Source of the DNA: Novosphingobium sp. CECT 9465
GTDB lineage: Bacteria > Pseudomonadota > Alphaproteobacteria > Sphingomonadales > Sphingomonadaceae
Direction of reading: 5' to 3'
NCBI RefSeq assembly: GCF_920987055.1
Contig: NZ_CAKLBX010000001.1
Span: forward strand, 854,501-918,500
DNA length: 64,000 nt
Positions 55,373 to 64,000 of the stretch are shown here, in pieces (the stretch's first letter is position 1; each line of letters starts with the position of its first letter). Made by a program: the position numbers and the translations under genes. The notes beneath the pieces were generated by a model. It was not told the DNA's origin, ran no database searches, and saw nothing but the letters and a program-made list of their open reading frames with translations.

Positions 55373-56258
55373 CGCTATCAGACCGGGATGGATCAGGCCG
55401 GGATGGCGAATCGGCGTGATCGGCGGTTCGGGACTGTACGATTTCGCGGCACTGCAAGACGCGCAGGAAATCGCAGTGTCCTCTCCCTTTGGCGATCCAT
55501 CCGCGCCGGTCACGATCGGCCGGATCGGCAATGTCGAGTTCGTCTTCCTGCCGCGCCATGGCAAGGGTCATCGTATTCCGCCCCATGCGATAAATGCGCG
55601 TGCGAATATTGAGGTGCTCAAGCGCTGCGGCGTGACTGACGTGCTGGCGATCTCGGCCATCGGTTCCCTGCGAGAAGACCTGGCGCCAGGCAGCTTCGTG
55701 GCGGTGGACCAGTTCATCGACCGGACCCATGGACGGCTGGACAGCTTCTTCGGCGAAGGGCTGGTGGCGCATGTCTCCATGGCCGACCCGGTCTGTCCGC
55801 GGCTGGCCGCGCTGGCAGCCGATGCTGCCGATGCGGCGGGCGCACTGGTGCATCGTGGCGGATGCTACCTGGCCATGCAGGGGCCGCAATTCTCCACCCG
55901 CGCCGAAAGCCGGATGTACCGGCAGTGGGGCGCCGATGTGATCGGTATGACGGCCATGCCGGAGGCGCGGCTCGCACGGGAAGCCGAATTGCCATACGCA
56001 CTTCTTGGCATGGTGACCGATTACGATTCCTGGCGCGATGGCGATCATGTTGAAGCGGGCGACGTGTTGCGCGTGATGGCGGCGAACGCGGCGCTGGCCC
56101 GCGCGGCGCTGGAACATCTGGCTGCGCTTTTGCCAATCGATCGTATCGCAAGCCCCATCGATCGGGCGCTGGACGGAGCAATGATGACCGCCCCGGCAGA
56201 GCGCGATCCAGTGCTGACCGCAAAACTGGGAGCAGTAGCTGGACGCGTGGCGGGCTAA
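55344..56258 (+). CDS. mtnP: S-methyl-5'-thioadenosine phosphorylase (MTAP)
   Basis: Phosphorolyses methylthioadenosine to adenine and methylthioribose-1-phosphate for salvage. A 304-residue protein with GVIGGSGLYDF, PRHGKGHRIPPHAINARANI, SAIGSLRE and the MTAP-type TDYDSWRDG. The first start is TTG 55344, inside the TetR end; a TTG at 55362 is another choice, and no ATG/GTG is in frame before the conserved part. The 29-base overlap with TetR suggests co-translation or shared transcript. Confidence 0.9.
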   Translation: MSWPASLRADAIRPGWIRPGWRIGVIGGSGLYDFAALQDAQEIAVSSPFGDPSAPVTIGRIGNVEFVFLPRHGKGHRIPPHAINARANIEVLKRCGVTDVLAISAIGSLREDLAPGSFVAVDQFIDRTHGRLDSFFGEGLVAHVSMADPVCPRLAALAADAADAAGALVHRGGCYLAMQGPQFSTRAESRMYRQWGADVIGMTAMPEARLAREAELPYALLGMVTDYDSWRDGDHVEAGDVLRVMAANAALARAALEHLAALLPIDRIASPIDRALDGAMMTAPAERDPVLTAKLGAVAGRVAG

Positions 56259-56369
56259 AGAAAATGTCGTCTGGCAATTTCTGTTGAAACGAAGTATCGG
56301 CTCGCGCGCCGCCTGATGACATAATATTTCCCACTTGCACCTCAGGCTGGTTTCATGTGATACGAAATC

Positions 56370-56828
56370 ATGCCCGGAACAGCGACCAGACTCTCTGACT
56401 TCATGCCCTACAGGATGGCGATCACCTCCAATGCGGTGAGCGGTCTGATATCGGGCGAATATCGCAGTGAATTCGGTCTGAAAATTCCCGAATGGCGGAT
56501 CATGGCGGTGCTGGGCGATGCGGGTTCGCTTACCCAGCGCGATCTGGTCCGGGCCACGCTGATGGACAAGGTCGCGGTCAATCGGGCATGCAAGGTCCTG
56601 GAAGACCGGGGCTATGTCCAGCGCAGCCCGAACGAGATGGACGGCCGTTCGCATCACCTGGAATTGACGGTTGCAGGCCGGGATCTGCACGGCAAGATCT
56701 GGCCGCAGGCCGTGGAAATCTACGAGAAGATCTTCTCGGCTATCACGCCGCGCGAACAGGAAAAGTTGAGGACGATTCTCGACAAGCTGCTGAAGGCCGC
56801 GCGCACCATCGAAGGCGACGAAAAGTGA
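56370..56828 (+). CDS. MarR family transcriptional regulator
   Basis: A 152-residue regulator with the winged helix-turn-helix IPEWRIMAVLGDAGSLTQRDLVRATLMDKVAVNRACKVLEDRGYVQRSPNEMDGRSHHLELT. Ligands for the family are often aromatic acids. It overlaps the FAH-family hydrolase gene by 4 bases (GTGA), so it very likely regulates that gene's transcript, as in several aromatic-catabolic loci. Confidence 0.9.
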   Translation: MPGTATRLSDFMPYRMAITSNAVSGLISGEYRSEFGLKIPEWRIMAVLGDAGSLTQRDLVRATLMDKVAVNRACKVLEDRGYVQRSPNEMDGRSHHLELTVAGRDLHGKIWPQAVEIYEKIFSAITPREQEKLRTILDKLLKAARTIEGDEK

Positions 56829-57832
56829 AGCTGGCCTCGCTCCCGCAGGGCCGGGACGGGCGTCTCATCGTGGTTTCTGATGATCTGGCATGGTATGCCG
56901 ATGCCGATCATATCGTGCCGACCATGCAAGGCCTGCTCGATGATTGGGACCGGTTGATTCCGTTGATCGAGGCGCTGTCCATCGAGCTTGCCCACGGTGC
57001 GATTCCGCGCAAGCGGTTCCACGAACGCGAAGCCTGCGCCCCGCTGCCGCGTGCCTATCAGTGGGCCGATGGCAGCGCTTACGTCAATCACGTGGAACTT
57101 GTGCGCAAGGCCCGTGGCGCGGAACTGCCGGAAAGCTTCTGGACCGATCCACTGATGTATCAGGGTGGCAGCGATGACCTGCGGGGTGCGCGCGAACCCC
57201 TGTTGCTGGAAGACGAGGCATGGGGCTGCGATTTCGAGGCTGAGATCGTGGTGGTAACGGGTGATGTGCCGCAGGGCGTCTCACCGGCTGATGCGCTGCG
57301 TCACGTGCGCCTGATCGGGCTGGTCAACGACGTTTCGTTGCGCAACCTCATTCCCGGCGAACTGGCCAAGGGTTTCGGCTTTGTCCAGTCCAAGCCTGCC
57401 AGCCACTTCTCGCCCGTATTCATCACGCCGGAAACACTTGGCGATGCATGGCGCGGTGGCAAGTTGCAGCGTACGCTGATGGTTGACCTGAACGGCGCTC
57501 CCTTTGGCCGGATCGAAGCCGGCGAGGAATGCACGTTCGATTTCGGTGTGCTTATTGCGCATCTGGCCAAGACGCGGCGGATCGGCGCGGGTTCGATTAT
57601 CGGATCGGGCACGGTATCGAACCGCGATGCCGACGGATCGCCCGGCCGCCCCGTGGCCCAGGGCGGGAGAGGCTATGCCTGCATCGCCGAACAACGGATG
57701 GTGGAAACGATCGCTGGTGGTAAGCCGGTGACGCCGTTCCTGAAATGGGGCGATAGCCTGCGCATCGAAATGCGGGACGCCAGGGGCAAGAGCATCTTCG
57801 GCGCTATCGAGCAGTCTGTAAGCCGCCCCTGA
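56825..57832 (+). CDS. Fumarylacetoacetate hydrolase family protein
   Basis: A 335-residue protein of the FAH superfamily with an N-terminal lid domain (FAA_hydrolase_N_2). Metal-binding parts are seen in WGCDFEAEIVVVTGD (two Glu), LVNDVSLRN and the SIIGSGTVSNRDADG loop, with GFGFVQSKPASHFSP before it. It probably cleaves a C-C bond in a fumarylpyruvate or similar ring-cleavage product, e.g. in tyrosine or homogentisate breakdown; no upstream enzymes are here. GTG start overlaps the MarR stop. Confidence 0.88.
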   Translation: MKLASLPQGRDGRLIVVSDDLAWYADADHIVPTMQGLLDDWDRLIPLIEALSIELAHGAIPRKRFHEREACAPLPRAYQWADGSAYVNHVELVRKARGAELPESFWTDPLMYQGGSDDLRGAREPLLLEDEAWGCDFEAEIVVVTGDVPQGVSPADALRHVRLIGLVNDVSLRNLIPGELAKGFGFVQSKPASHFSPVFITPETLGDAWRGGKLQRTLMVDLNGAPFGRIEAGEECTFDFGVLIAHLAKTRRIGAGSIIGSGTVSNRDADGSPGRPVAQGGRGYACIAEQRMVETIAGGKPVTPFLKWGDSLRIEMRDARGKSIFGAIEQSVSRP

Positions 57833-57849
57833 CAGGTTTGACATAAATG

Positions 57850-57891
57850 CAAAAAGGCCCGGCGGGGGGTGAACCTGCCGGGCCTTTTGTC
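57850..57891. terminator. Bidirectional terminator between FAH gene and tadC
   Basis: AAAAGGCCCGGC on one side and GCCGGGCCTTTT on the other form a strong stem with a loop of about 16 bases. A-rich and T-rich flanks on either side let it serve the plus-strand FAH gene and the minus-strand tad operon that converge on it. Confidence 0.85.
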
Positions 57892-57907
57892 TTGCCGGTG
57901 TCCGTGT

Positions 57908-58912
57908 TCAGGACTTCCGGTTGATCAGGCTATCGGTGATCGAGCAGGCAGCCGGGCCAAGGATCACGATGAACAGCACTGGCAGAATGAACAGGATCAG
58001 CGGGATGGTCATGATCGCTGGCAGGCGCGCGGCCTTTTCTTCGGCGCGCATCATGCGTTCGTTGCGGAATTCGGCCGAAAGCACACGCAGCGCCGAAGCC
58101 AGCGGCGTACCATAGCGTTCGGTCTGGATCATGGTCGTGACCACGCCCTTCACCGAATCGAGATCCACGCGGTAGGCCAGGTTTTCGAACGCCTGGCGAC
58201 GTTCGGTCAGGAATGACAGTTCGATGGCGGTAAGCTGGAATTCATCGCCAAGTTCGGGATAGGCACGGCCAAGTTCGCGGGCAACGCGGTTGAACGCGGC
58301 ATCGACTGTGAGACCGGCTTCGGCGCAGATCACGAGCAGGTCGAGCGCGTCGGGCAAGCCCTTGCGGATAGCGTGCGTACGCTTGCCGATCAGGTTCTGG
58401 ACGAAGATGTCCGGGCCTTTGTAACCCAGTATCAGGCAGACCGCGAAACCGATGAAGCGCTTGAACGGCGTCCATTCCGGGAACATGCTGGACCAGTAGA
58501 AGACCACGGCCCCGAACAGGCCGAGCACGATCGGGCCAATGAGACGGCCAAGGATGACGGCGACCGCCCATTCCTTCTTGCGGATACCGGCCTGCGCCAT
58601 CTTTTGCTGGACCACCGCGAGCTGGCTGTCCTGCAGGACCTTGAGCGATTCAAGAAATCCGCGGATCTGGTCGGTCGTCTGGTTCCGACGGACGATGCTG
58701 GTGCGTTTGCGCGCATTGGCGGTTACGATCCCCGCCTTGAGCTGTTCGCGCCGCTCATTAAGGGCCTTGACACGCTTGGTCATCGGATCGCGCACGGTGA
58801 CCGCGGCATAGATCGCCAGCATGACCGCCATGGCAGCGACCGCCACGAGGATCGAACCGATAAGATAGACGTCAAAACCGAGAAGCGTCGGTCCGGGCGG
58901 AGAATTCAACAT
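57908..58912 (-). CDS. tadC: Tad pilus inner-membrane platform protein TadC
   Basis: A 334-residue type II secretion F family protein. It has hydrophobic segments near residues 15-35, about 135-175 and 300-325 and the GSPF block (LPDALDLLVICAEAGLTVDAAFNRVARELGRAYPELGDEF). With TadB it forms the platform that drives Flp pilin assembly. Last gene of the minus-strand tad unit, 19 bases after tadB, and just before the terminator. Confidence 0.92.
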   Translation of the reverse strand: MLNSPPGPTLLGFDVYLIGSILVAVAAMAVMLAIYAAVTVRDPMTKRVKALNERREQLKAGIVTANARKRTSIVRRNQTTDQIRGFLESLKVLQDSQLAVVQQKMAQAGIRKKEWAVAVILGRLIGPIVLGLFGAVVFYWSSMFPEWTPFKRFIGFAVCLILGYKGPDIFVQNLIGKRTHAIRKGLPDALDLLVICAEAGLTVDAAFNRVARELGRAYPELGDEFQLTAIELSFLTERRQAFENLAYRVDLDSVKGVVTTMIQTERYGTPLASALRVLSAEFRNERMMRAEEKAARLPAIMTIPLILFILPVLFIVILGPAACSITDSLINRKS

Positions 58913-58931
58913 GATCGCCTGTCCTTTTCGC

Positions 58932-59906
58932 TCAGATTTCGAAGCTGACCATCTTGGCCATGATGAAGGCCCCGATGCTCAGCCAGGTGAGGCCGCCAAG
59001 GCCGGCGATGATCAGGCGGTCATCGACAAAGAACTTGCCGAGATACAGCGGGTTGATGGCATAAATCACGCCGAACACGATGAACGGCAGCGCGCCGACG
59101 ATATAGGCCGAAGCCTTGGATTCCGAACTCATCGCCTTGATCTTCAGTTTCATCTGTGCGCGCTTGCGCAGCACATCGGAGAGATTGGACAGCGTTTCTG
59201 CAAGGTTGCCGCCGGTTTCGCGCTGGATTGCCAGGGTGATGCAGAAAAAGTTGAATTCGGGCAGGTTCAGGCGGTCGGCTGTGTCCTGCAAGGCTTCTTC
59301 CATAGTACGGCCAACCTTGATGCGGTCGGTCACCAATTTGAACTCTTCGCCAACCGGGCCAGGCAGTTCGCTGGCAACGACACCCAGCGTTTCGGTGACG
59401 GGAAGGCCCGACCGCAATCCGCGCACCAAAAGGTCGAGCGCGTCTGGAAGGCGCGCAGTGAAGCTCTCGATACGCTTGTTGATGGCGCGGCCGACGAGAA
59501 AGTGCGGAAGACCGCCGCCGATAAGGACGCCACCGCCAAGTGCCAGTGCGGCGGCACCGGTCTTGATGTAGATCAGGGCTATGACCGCAAGCGCGATACC
59601 GCCGCTGACGTAGAGATATTGCGTGATTGTCCAGCCCTTGCCCGTGCGTTTCAGCCGTAGAGCCAGCGCTTCCATCCGCGAACCGGAACCGGCCATCCGC
59701 ATTGCGGTCGGCTTGCGCGAAGCAAGCGTCCGGCGGTACTGCGCTTCGACCTTGTCATTGGTGTTTTCCGAATGCCGGAAACGCACGGATTGCAGGCGGC
59801 GGCCGCTTTCCTTGGATGCCGATGGCCCTGAAAGCGCTGCGTAGCCGAGCACCATGGCCAGCATCAGGCCTGCGGCCATCACAAAAAGCTGGATCATGCT
59901 CGCCAT
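58932..59906 (-). CDS. tadB: Tad pilus inner-membrane platform protein TadB
   Basis: A 324-residue platform protein with the T2SSF domain (LPDALDLLVRGLRSGLPVTETLGVVASELPGPVGEEF) and ETGGNLAETLSNLSDVLRKR. Hydrophobic helices lie at the N-terminus, at about residues 95-125 and at the C-terminus. It sits 40 bases after cpaE, where cpaF would usually be. Confidence 0.92.
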   Translation of the reverse strand: MASMIQLFVMAAGLMLAMVLGYAALSGPSASKESGRRLQSVRFRHSENTNDKVEAQYRRTLASRKPTAMRMAGSGSRMEALALRLKRTGKGWTITQYLYVSGGIALAVIALIYIKTGAAALALGGGVLIGGGLPHFLVGRAINKRIESFTARLPDALDLLVRGLRSGLPVTETLGVVASELPGPVGEEFKLVTDRIKVGRTMEEALQDTADRLNLPEFNFFCITLAIQRETGGNLAETLSNLSDVLRKRAQMKLKIKAMSSESKASAYIVGALPFIVFGVIYAINPLYLGKFFVDDRLIIAGLGGLTWLSIGAFIMAKMVSFEI

Positions 59907-59946
59907 CGTTCTTGCCTTCCTGTCACGTCACCGGTTGCCTGACTGT

Positions 59947-61218
59947 TCAAGCCGCAGCGTTGGCCTTGCCCTTGGGGCCGAGCATCTTCTTGAGATCGAA
60001 CTTGCCGAGCAGTGAAGCCTTGCGCTTGTCCGCACCGGTATCGGCGGCTGTCACGCCTTCGCTGTCGACCGAGCCGATCACGGAGTCGGCAATGTCGCGC
60101 AGGACACCACCGGCCTTCGAGGCGCGGTTGGCGGCAACGAATGTCTGGCCGAGCTTCGCCGCGTTGGATGCGCCCTTGATGTCATAGGGCAGCATGAAGT
60201 TGATCTTGCGCTCGATCGAGGCTTCGAAGTCAGCCTTGCTGATCTCGTTGGCTCCCGGCTGAATCTTGTTGGCGACGATGATCGGACGGGCGTGGCTGGC
60301 GTTGGTCTTGAGCCATGACAGCAACCGGATTGCATCGCGTGCCCCGGCCAGCGTCAGTTCGGTGGTCAAAAGCACCACGTTCACATCGGTCAGCAGATGC
60401 GGGAAGTTGATCAGCATGTTGCGCGGCATGTCGATCACGGTCATCTCGAACGCCTGCCGGAACTCTTCCTCCAACTGCACGAAGGCGGCGCCATCGGTCA
60501 TCAGCGGCGCGCTGATCGGTGCTTCGGCAGAAAGAATCGCCAAGCTGTCGTTCGCGCGGATCATGGCGCGTTCGATGAACAGACCGTCGATGCGGCTGGG
60601 ATTGTCGATCGCGTCGGTCAACCCGCGGCCCGGTTCAAGATCGAGGGTGAGGGCGCCCGTGCCGAAATGCACGTCGAGATCGAGCAGCGCTGTCGGCAAT
60701 TTGTGATCGGTGCTGAACAGCCACGCAAGCGAGGTTGCCAGCGTCGAGGCACCAACCCCGCCGCGAGTCCCCACGACCGCCGTCGAGACATGGCGCTTGA
60801 CCGCGCCGGAATCATGATTGCGGGGGGCGGTGAACACGTTTTGCGCCTGAACCAGCGCATCGCGGATTTGCCCGGCGTTAAGCGGCTTGAGCAGATAGTC
60901 CTGTATGCCTGAAGCAACGAGATCACGGTAAAGACGCACATCGTTGACCTGGCCCACTGCGATGACGACCGTGCCGGGTTCGCAGACTTCGGCCAAGGCA
61001 TTGATGTCGTTCAGCGGATCGCCGCTTTCGGACAGATCGACCATCAGGATGTTCGGGCTTGCCGTGATCGACAGCGACTGGATCGCGTTGCGAAGGCCGC
61101 CACGGTGGCATTTTTCCGGTGCCCAGCCCATGTCGACGACGACCGGACGGATCATGTCGAGGGCGGTTTCGTCGCACATGAAGGCGGCGAAGGCATCGCG
61201 GTTTGCGGTCTTGCTCAT
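59947..61218 (-). CDS. cpaE: Tad pilus localisation ATPase CpaE/TadZ
   Basis: A 423-residue protein with an N-terminal receiver-like domain (ILMVDLSESGDPLNDINALAEVCEP) and a MinD/ParA-like ATPase domain. The deviant Walker A is VGTRGGVGASTLATSLAW, followed by ALLDLDVHFGTGAL. It places the pilus apparatus at a pole. Gap of 3 bases to the end of cpaD, showing tight operon structure. Confidence 0.92.
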   Translation of the reverse strand: MSKTANRDAFAAFMCDETALDMIRPVVVDMGWAPEKCHRGGLRNAIQSLSITASPNILMVDLSESGDPLNDINALAEVCEPGTVVIAVGQVNDVRLYRDLVASGIQDYLLKPLNAGQIRDALVQAQNVFTAPRNHDSGAVKRHVSTAVVGTRGGVGASTLATSLAWLFSTDHKLPTALLDLDVHFGTGALTLDLEPGRGLTDAIDNPSRIDGLFIERAMIRANDSLAILSAEAPISAPLMTDGAAFVQLEEEFRQAFEMTVIDMPRNMLINFPHLLTDVNVVLLTTELTLAGARDAIRLLSWLKTNASHARPIIVANKIQPGANEISKADFEASIERKINFMLPYDIKGASNAAKLGQTFVAANRASKAGGVLRDIADSVIGSVDSEGVTAADTGADKRKASLLGKFDLKKMLGPKGKANAAA

Positions 61219-61221
61219 GGA

Positions 61222-61887
61222 TCAGTTCCCTCCGCCGCTGGCGTTGGACGTGCTGTTGTTCTTCAGGCCATCCTCGCCGCTCGGTCGGGCATTGCGGAAG
61301 CTGTCGATGGCCTTGGTGCCGCTCATCACGACGGTTTCGCCAGTTCCGGTCGCGCCCTGGACCAGATGTTCCTTGTCCGCGACCATCGCGGCAAGGTTGC
61401 TGTTGACCGCGCAGCCGAAGTTCGAAGTGGTGCGATTGGTCATCGAGAAATCCGATTTCTGGTTCCAGTCCGGGCATCCGGGCACGGAGGCCGTCGTGCG
61501 CGACACGATGATGCGAACCGACCCAGCGGCAATATAGCCTTCGGTGACCGGGGCAGCCCCAGTGCCGACGATCAGGCCCCAGCGGGCAGCCACTGCTTCC
61601 ACTGCGCCTTGCGTGGCGCGGGATTGCAATGGATCGTCGATCGCGATCTTGTCGCCATATTTCAGGTCGAGCGATTCAAACCATCCGGCAAGGCGCCGCT
61701 GTTCCGTGATAGAAAGACCGCCGCCGGGCAGCGTTTCCACATCGAACACATAGCGATTGCGTTCCACAACCGGCTGATGGATCGAATTGAGCATACGGTT
61801 TTCCGGCGTGGTCGAACAGGCCGACAAGACGGCGGCAGCGGCGAGGACCAGCGCACCGGTTGTGCTGCGGGTGAGGTTATGGCGCAT
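61222..61887 (-). CDS. cpaD: Tad pilus assembly lipoprotein CpaD
   Basis: A 221-residue lipoprotein with signal peptide and lipobox LSAC near residue 24. The CpaD family pattern is clear: ENRMLNSIHQPVVERNRYVFDV, and DWNQKSDFSMTNRTTSNFGCAVNSNLAAMVADKEHLVQG. It works with the secretin in the outer membrane. ATG 61887 has AGGGAC upstream; a GTG at 61905 is the alternative. Confidence 0.92.
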   Translation of the reverse strand: MRHNLTRSTTGALVLAAAAVLSACSTTPENRMLNSIHQPVVERNRYVFDVETLPGGGLSITEQRRLAGWFESLDLKYGDKIAIDDPLQSRATQGAVEAVAARWGLIVGTGAAPVTEGYIAAGSVRIIVSRTTASVPGCPDWNQKSDFSMTNRTTSNFGCAVNSNLAAMVADKEHLVQGATGTGETVVMSGTKAIDSFRNARPSGEDGLKNNSTSNASGGGN

Positions 61888-61901
61888 TGCTTGTCCCTTT
61901 C

Positions 61902-63530
61902 TCACTGGATGCTGAAGCCGGGGGCGGCGCTGGCGACCTTCTGGTCGCCGCGACGGTCGCGCGGCTGGGCGGGCGCCTTGGGCACGTCGAGTGCACCGAC
62001 CTTCGGTGCGGCCTGAACGGTGCCTTCCTTCTCGGTCGGCTTGGGCCGATCACCACCCGTCACCCCATCGCTTTCCATGTTACCAAGCAGGCGCTGGATG
62101 TCGTTCGGGCTTTGAAAACCGTCCGTTGGCAGACGGATGTCATTGGCGTTGACCGGATTGACCAGATAGGGCGTGACGATGATGACCAGTTCGGTTTCGC
62201 CCTTCTTGTAGCTGGTAGAACGGAACAGCGAACCCAGGATCGGAATATCACCGGCTCCCGGCATCTTGGTCAGCGCGTTCTGCGCGCTGTTGCTGAGCAG
62301 CCCTGCGATCATGAACGACTGGCCGGAACCGAGTTCGACGGTCGTTTCGGCGCGACGCACTGTCAACGCCGGGATTTCGATACTGTCGAGCTTCAGTGCG
62401 CCAGTGCTGGAAAGTTCGGACACTTCGGGGCGTACGCGAATTGAAATCCGGCCGTTCGAAAGAACCGTGGGTGTATAGGCCAGACTGACGCCATATTTCT
62501 TGTATTCGATCGACGTTGTGCCAAGCCCTTGCGAAACCGGGATCGGATATTCGCCCCCGGCAAGGAACTCGGCGGTTTCACCCGAAATCGCGGTAAGGTT
62601 CGGTTCCGACAACGTGGTGACCAGGCCGATGGTTTCGCCCGCATCGAGCGCGCCGAGAAGATCAAGACCGAGCAGCTTGCCCATGCCGGCGATCGTGGTG
62701 CCAGCCGAGGTTGCGGAAACGGCGCTGCCCGGCGTCTGGACGAAGTTGTTGGTCGCACCAGTCGGATCCAGGATATAACCGCTCGTCGATGACACGCCGA
62801 CCCCGAACGGCAGGCGCGGATCGGTCGTATAGGTCGAGCCGACCGAGCGGCCCTGGCCGATGCCGAACTTGATCCCGCCGGTTCCGTCGATGCTTGTCAG
62901 GTTCACGCCGATCTGGCGGACCAGCGAGCGGCTGACTTCAGCGAATTTGACATGGAGGCTCACCTGCAGCGGCGTTGCCATCTTCAGGCGGCTGATCACG
63001 TTGGTCTTGTCACCGACGAAGGCCTTGACCAGACGGTCGGCTTCGGCTGCGTCTTCCGGTGCAGCCACGGTCCCGGTGAGCAGGACCGTGTTGTTCATGG
63101 TCGAGACGTTCACGCGCGCTTCCGGCATTGCCATGTGCAGCATCTGGTCGATCGAATCGAGGTTGTTGCCCACCCGGACATTGGCCGACCACACCACGTC
63201 GCCCTTGGCGTTGCTGGCGTAGATGGTGGTTTCACCACCGGCCTTGCCGAACACGTAGAGCTGGTTGGCCGACTTGACCTGTACATCGGCGACTTCGTCG
63301 TTGGCGACGAACACGTCGGTCATGCGGCCCGGTACGGTGACGAGTTCGCCACGGCCGATCGAAAGGGTCACGCTGCGGGCCGGGCTGGTCACGCTCTGGG
63401 CGTGAAGTACGCCGGTGGCAGGGATCAGGGATGCCGGCAGTGCGATCATCGCGGCCGAAATCAGCGAGGTGGAGAGACGGCGTGTCATGGTGCTGCCCTT
63501 CGCAAGCGGGGTCTGTCGCTGGGTCTTCAT
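61902..63530 (-). CDS. cpaC: Tad pilus secretin CpaC/RcpA
   Basis: A 542-residue outer-membrane secretin with a signal peptide ending in LHAQS. An N-terminal BON-like part (VSTMNNTVLLTGTVAAPEDAAEADRLVKAFVGD) is followed by the secretin domain (LEPNLTAISGETAEFLAGGEYPIPVSQG-like, SGQSFMIAGLLSN, GDIPILGSLFRS). ATG 63530 lies 1 base after the cpaB stop; an internal ATG at 63488 is an alternative. The C-terminal tail is rich in Lys, Pro and Ala. Confidence 0.94.
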   Translation of the reverse strand: MKTQRQTPLAKGSTMTRRLSTSLISAAMIALPASLIPATGVLHAQSVTSPARSVTLSIGRGELVTVPGRMTDVFVANDEVADVQVKSANQLYVFGKAGGETTIYASNAKGDVVWSANVRVGNNLDSIDQMLHMAMPEARVNVSTMNNTVLLTGTVAAPEDAAEADRLVKAFVGDKTNVISRLKMATPLQVSLHVKFAEVSRSLVRQIGVNLTSIDGTGGIKFGIGQGRSVGSTYTTDPRLPFGVGVSSTSGYILDPTGATNNFVQTPGSAVSATSAGTTIAGMGKLLGLDLLGALDAGETIGLVTTLSEPNLTAISGETAEFLAGGEYPIPVSQGLGTTSIEYKKYGVSLAYTPTVLSNGRISIRVRPEVSELSSTGALKLDSIEIPALTVRRAETTVELGSGQSFMIAGLLSNSAQNALTKMPGAGDIPILGSLFRSTSYKKGETELVIIVTPYLVNPVNANDIRLPTDGFQSPNDIQRLLGNMESDGVTGGDRPKPTEKEGTVQAAPKVGALDVPKAPAQPRDRRGDQKVASAAPGFSIQ

Positions 63531-63531
63531 G

Positions 63532-64000
63532 TTACTTGGCTCCCACTGCGACGGATTCGGTGTCCTTGCCGCGAGTCACCCGGACGACGGGACCAGTCGG
63601 GATCGGCTTGCCATTCATCGACAGGCGCGGTGCCGGAGCGGAGGAGGCCGAATACTGGCTGCCGCCTGCAGGGGCCGTTGCGGGCATCGTCTTGCGCTGG
63701 AAGCGCGATACGTCGCCGCCGGTCACGAAGCTGGCGTTGGTGCTTTCGATCGGGCGGTTCATCGCCTGCTTGAGCAGCGCCTCTTCCTGCTGCTTGCTGA
63801 CACCGCTGGGGATCTTGACGTCGCCAGATGCAATCGCCTGTTCCAGTTCGGCCGAGTTATCGGCCAGTGAGCGCAGCGAGAGGCTGATCGTGCCGATGGT
63901 CTGCGATACCGCGATTTTTTCGGCCATCTTCGGCGTGACTTCGAGCGTTACTGTGCTGAAGGTGCGGACGCGGGTCTTGCCTTCGACCATGACCTGTTCG
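63532..64000 (-). CDS. cpaB: Tad pilus assembly protein CpaB/RcpC (C-terminal part)
   Basis: The C-terminal part of the Flp pilus protein CpaB; the window ends before its start. The frame reads through to the edge (EQVMVEGKTRVRTF...). The VTLEVTPKMAEKIAVSQTIGTISLSLRSL block is the family's C-terminal domain, and an AQQ/QQEEALLK-rich linker follows. First of the visible tad genes. Confidence 0.9.
   Translation of the reverse strand, partial: EQVMVEGKTRVRTFSTVTLEVTPKMAEKIAVSQTIGTISLSLRSLADNSAELEQAIASGDVKIPSGVSKQQEEALLKQAMNRPIESTNASFVTGGDVSRFQRKTMPATAPAGGSQYSASSAPAPRLSMNGKPIPTGPVVRVTRGKDTESVAVGAK

Overview
The window looks like chromosome of an alphaproteobacterium of the order Sphingomonadales, probably Novosphingobium or a close relative. 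This is inferred from gene content and protein style: Pal, the DnaJ-like J-domain protein, the 531-residue isocitrate lyase, large TonB-dependent receptors, the CydAB-DUF2474 set, and a separated purC/purS/purQ block. The DNA is GC-rich and densely coding, except for an AT-rich accessory patch at about 23.3-25.5 kb.

Layout. 0-4 kb: the 3' end of pal, a J-domain protein, and a minus-strand run of GNAT, DUF1285, Nudix and CCA-adding enzyme. 4.1-6.7 kb: a cytochrome bd-type oxidase (cydA, cydB) with a 53-residue DUF2474 membrane protein. 6.7-10.1 kb: an ScfR/RamB-type regulator divergent from isocitrate lyase, with a perfect inverted repeat between them. 10.2-19.2 kb: a membrane GGDEF-EAL protein, then purQ and purS, separated from purC by a TetR gene, an M16 lipoprotein peptidase, and a two-gene unit (DUF2188 protein plus a TIR/deoxyribosyltransferase-like protein). 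19.4-23.3 kb: a fused 2-oxoacid dehydrogenase E1, a FabD-like acyltransferase and a low-molecular-weight phosphatase. 23.3-26.5 kb: an AT-rich accessory patch with three unfamiliar genes, then a complete 1000-bp IS5/IS427-type element carrying an extra small membrane-protein gene.

26.5-35.8 kb is a catabolic cluster for shikimate-type compounds: secreted esterase, truncated second esterase, QuiC-type dehydroshikimate dehydratase, TetR regulator, aromatic-acid MFS transporter, TonB receptor and shikimate/quinate dehydrogenase. A nearly identical 24-bp element occurs at two promoters in it. 35.9-38.2 kb: tRNA-Phe(GAA) and the minus-strand unit infA-maf-rng-yacG. 38.4-45.9 kb: a second TonB-dependent receptor with a Gly/Pro-rich insert, a PilZ protein, uvrC, a Cds1-like PLP enzyme, and two secreted proteins of unknown role. 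45.9-47.3 kb: an IS110-family element, a 32-bp perfect palindrome, and a MITE whose ends match the IS5 element at 25.5 kb. 47.3-57.8 kb: tesB, a cupin-like oxygenase and a BioF2-like acetyltransferase, K+-independent H+-pyrophosphatase, thiL, an SDR, TetR, MTA phosphorylase, MarR and an FAH-family hydrolase. 57.9 kb to the end: a minus-strand Tad/Flp pilus operon (cpaB-cpaC-cpaD-cpaE-tadB-tadC) with no cpaF ATPase in its usual place.

Themes: c-di-GMP signalling (GGDEF-EAL, PilZ), surface attachment (Tad pilus), outer-membrane nutrient uptake with plant-aromatic catabolism, and modest mobile-element activity. No CRISPR array, prophage or integrase was seen.
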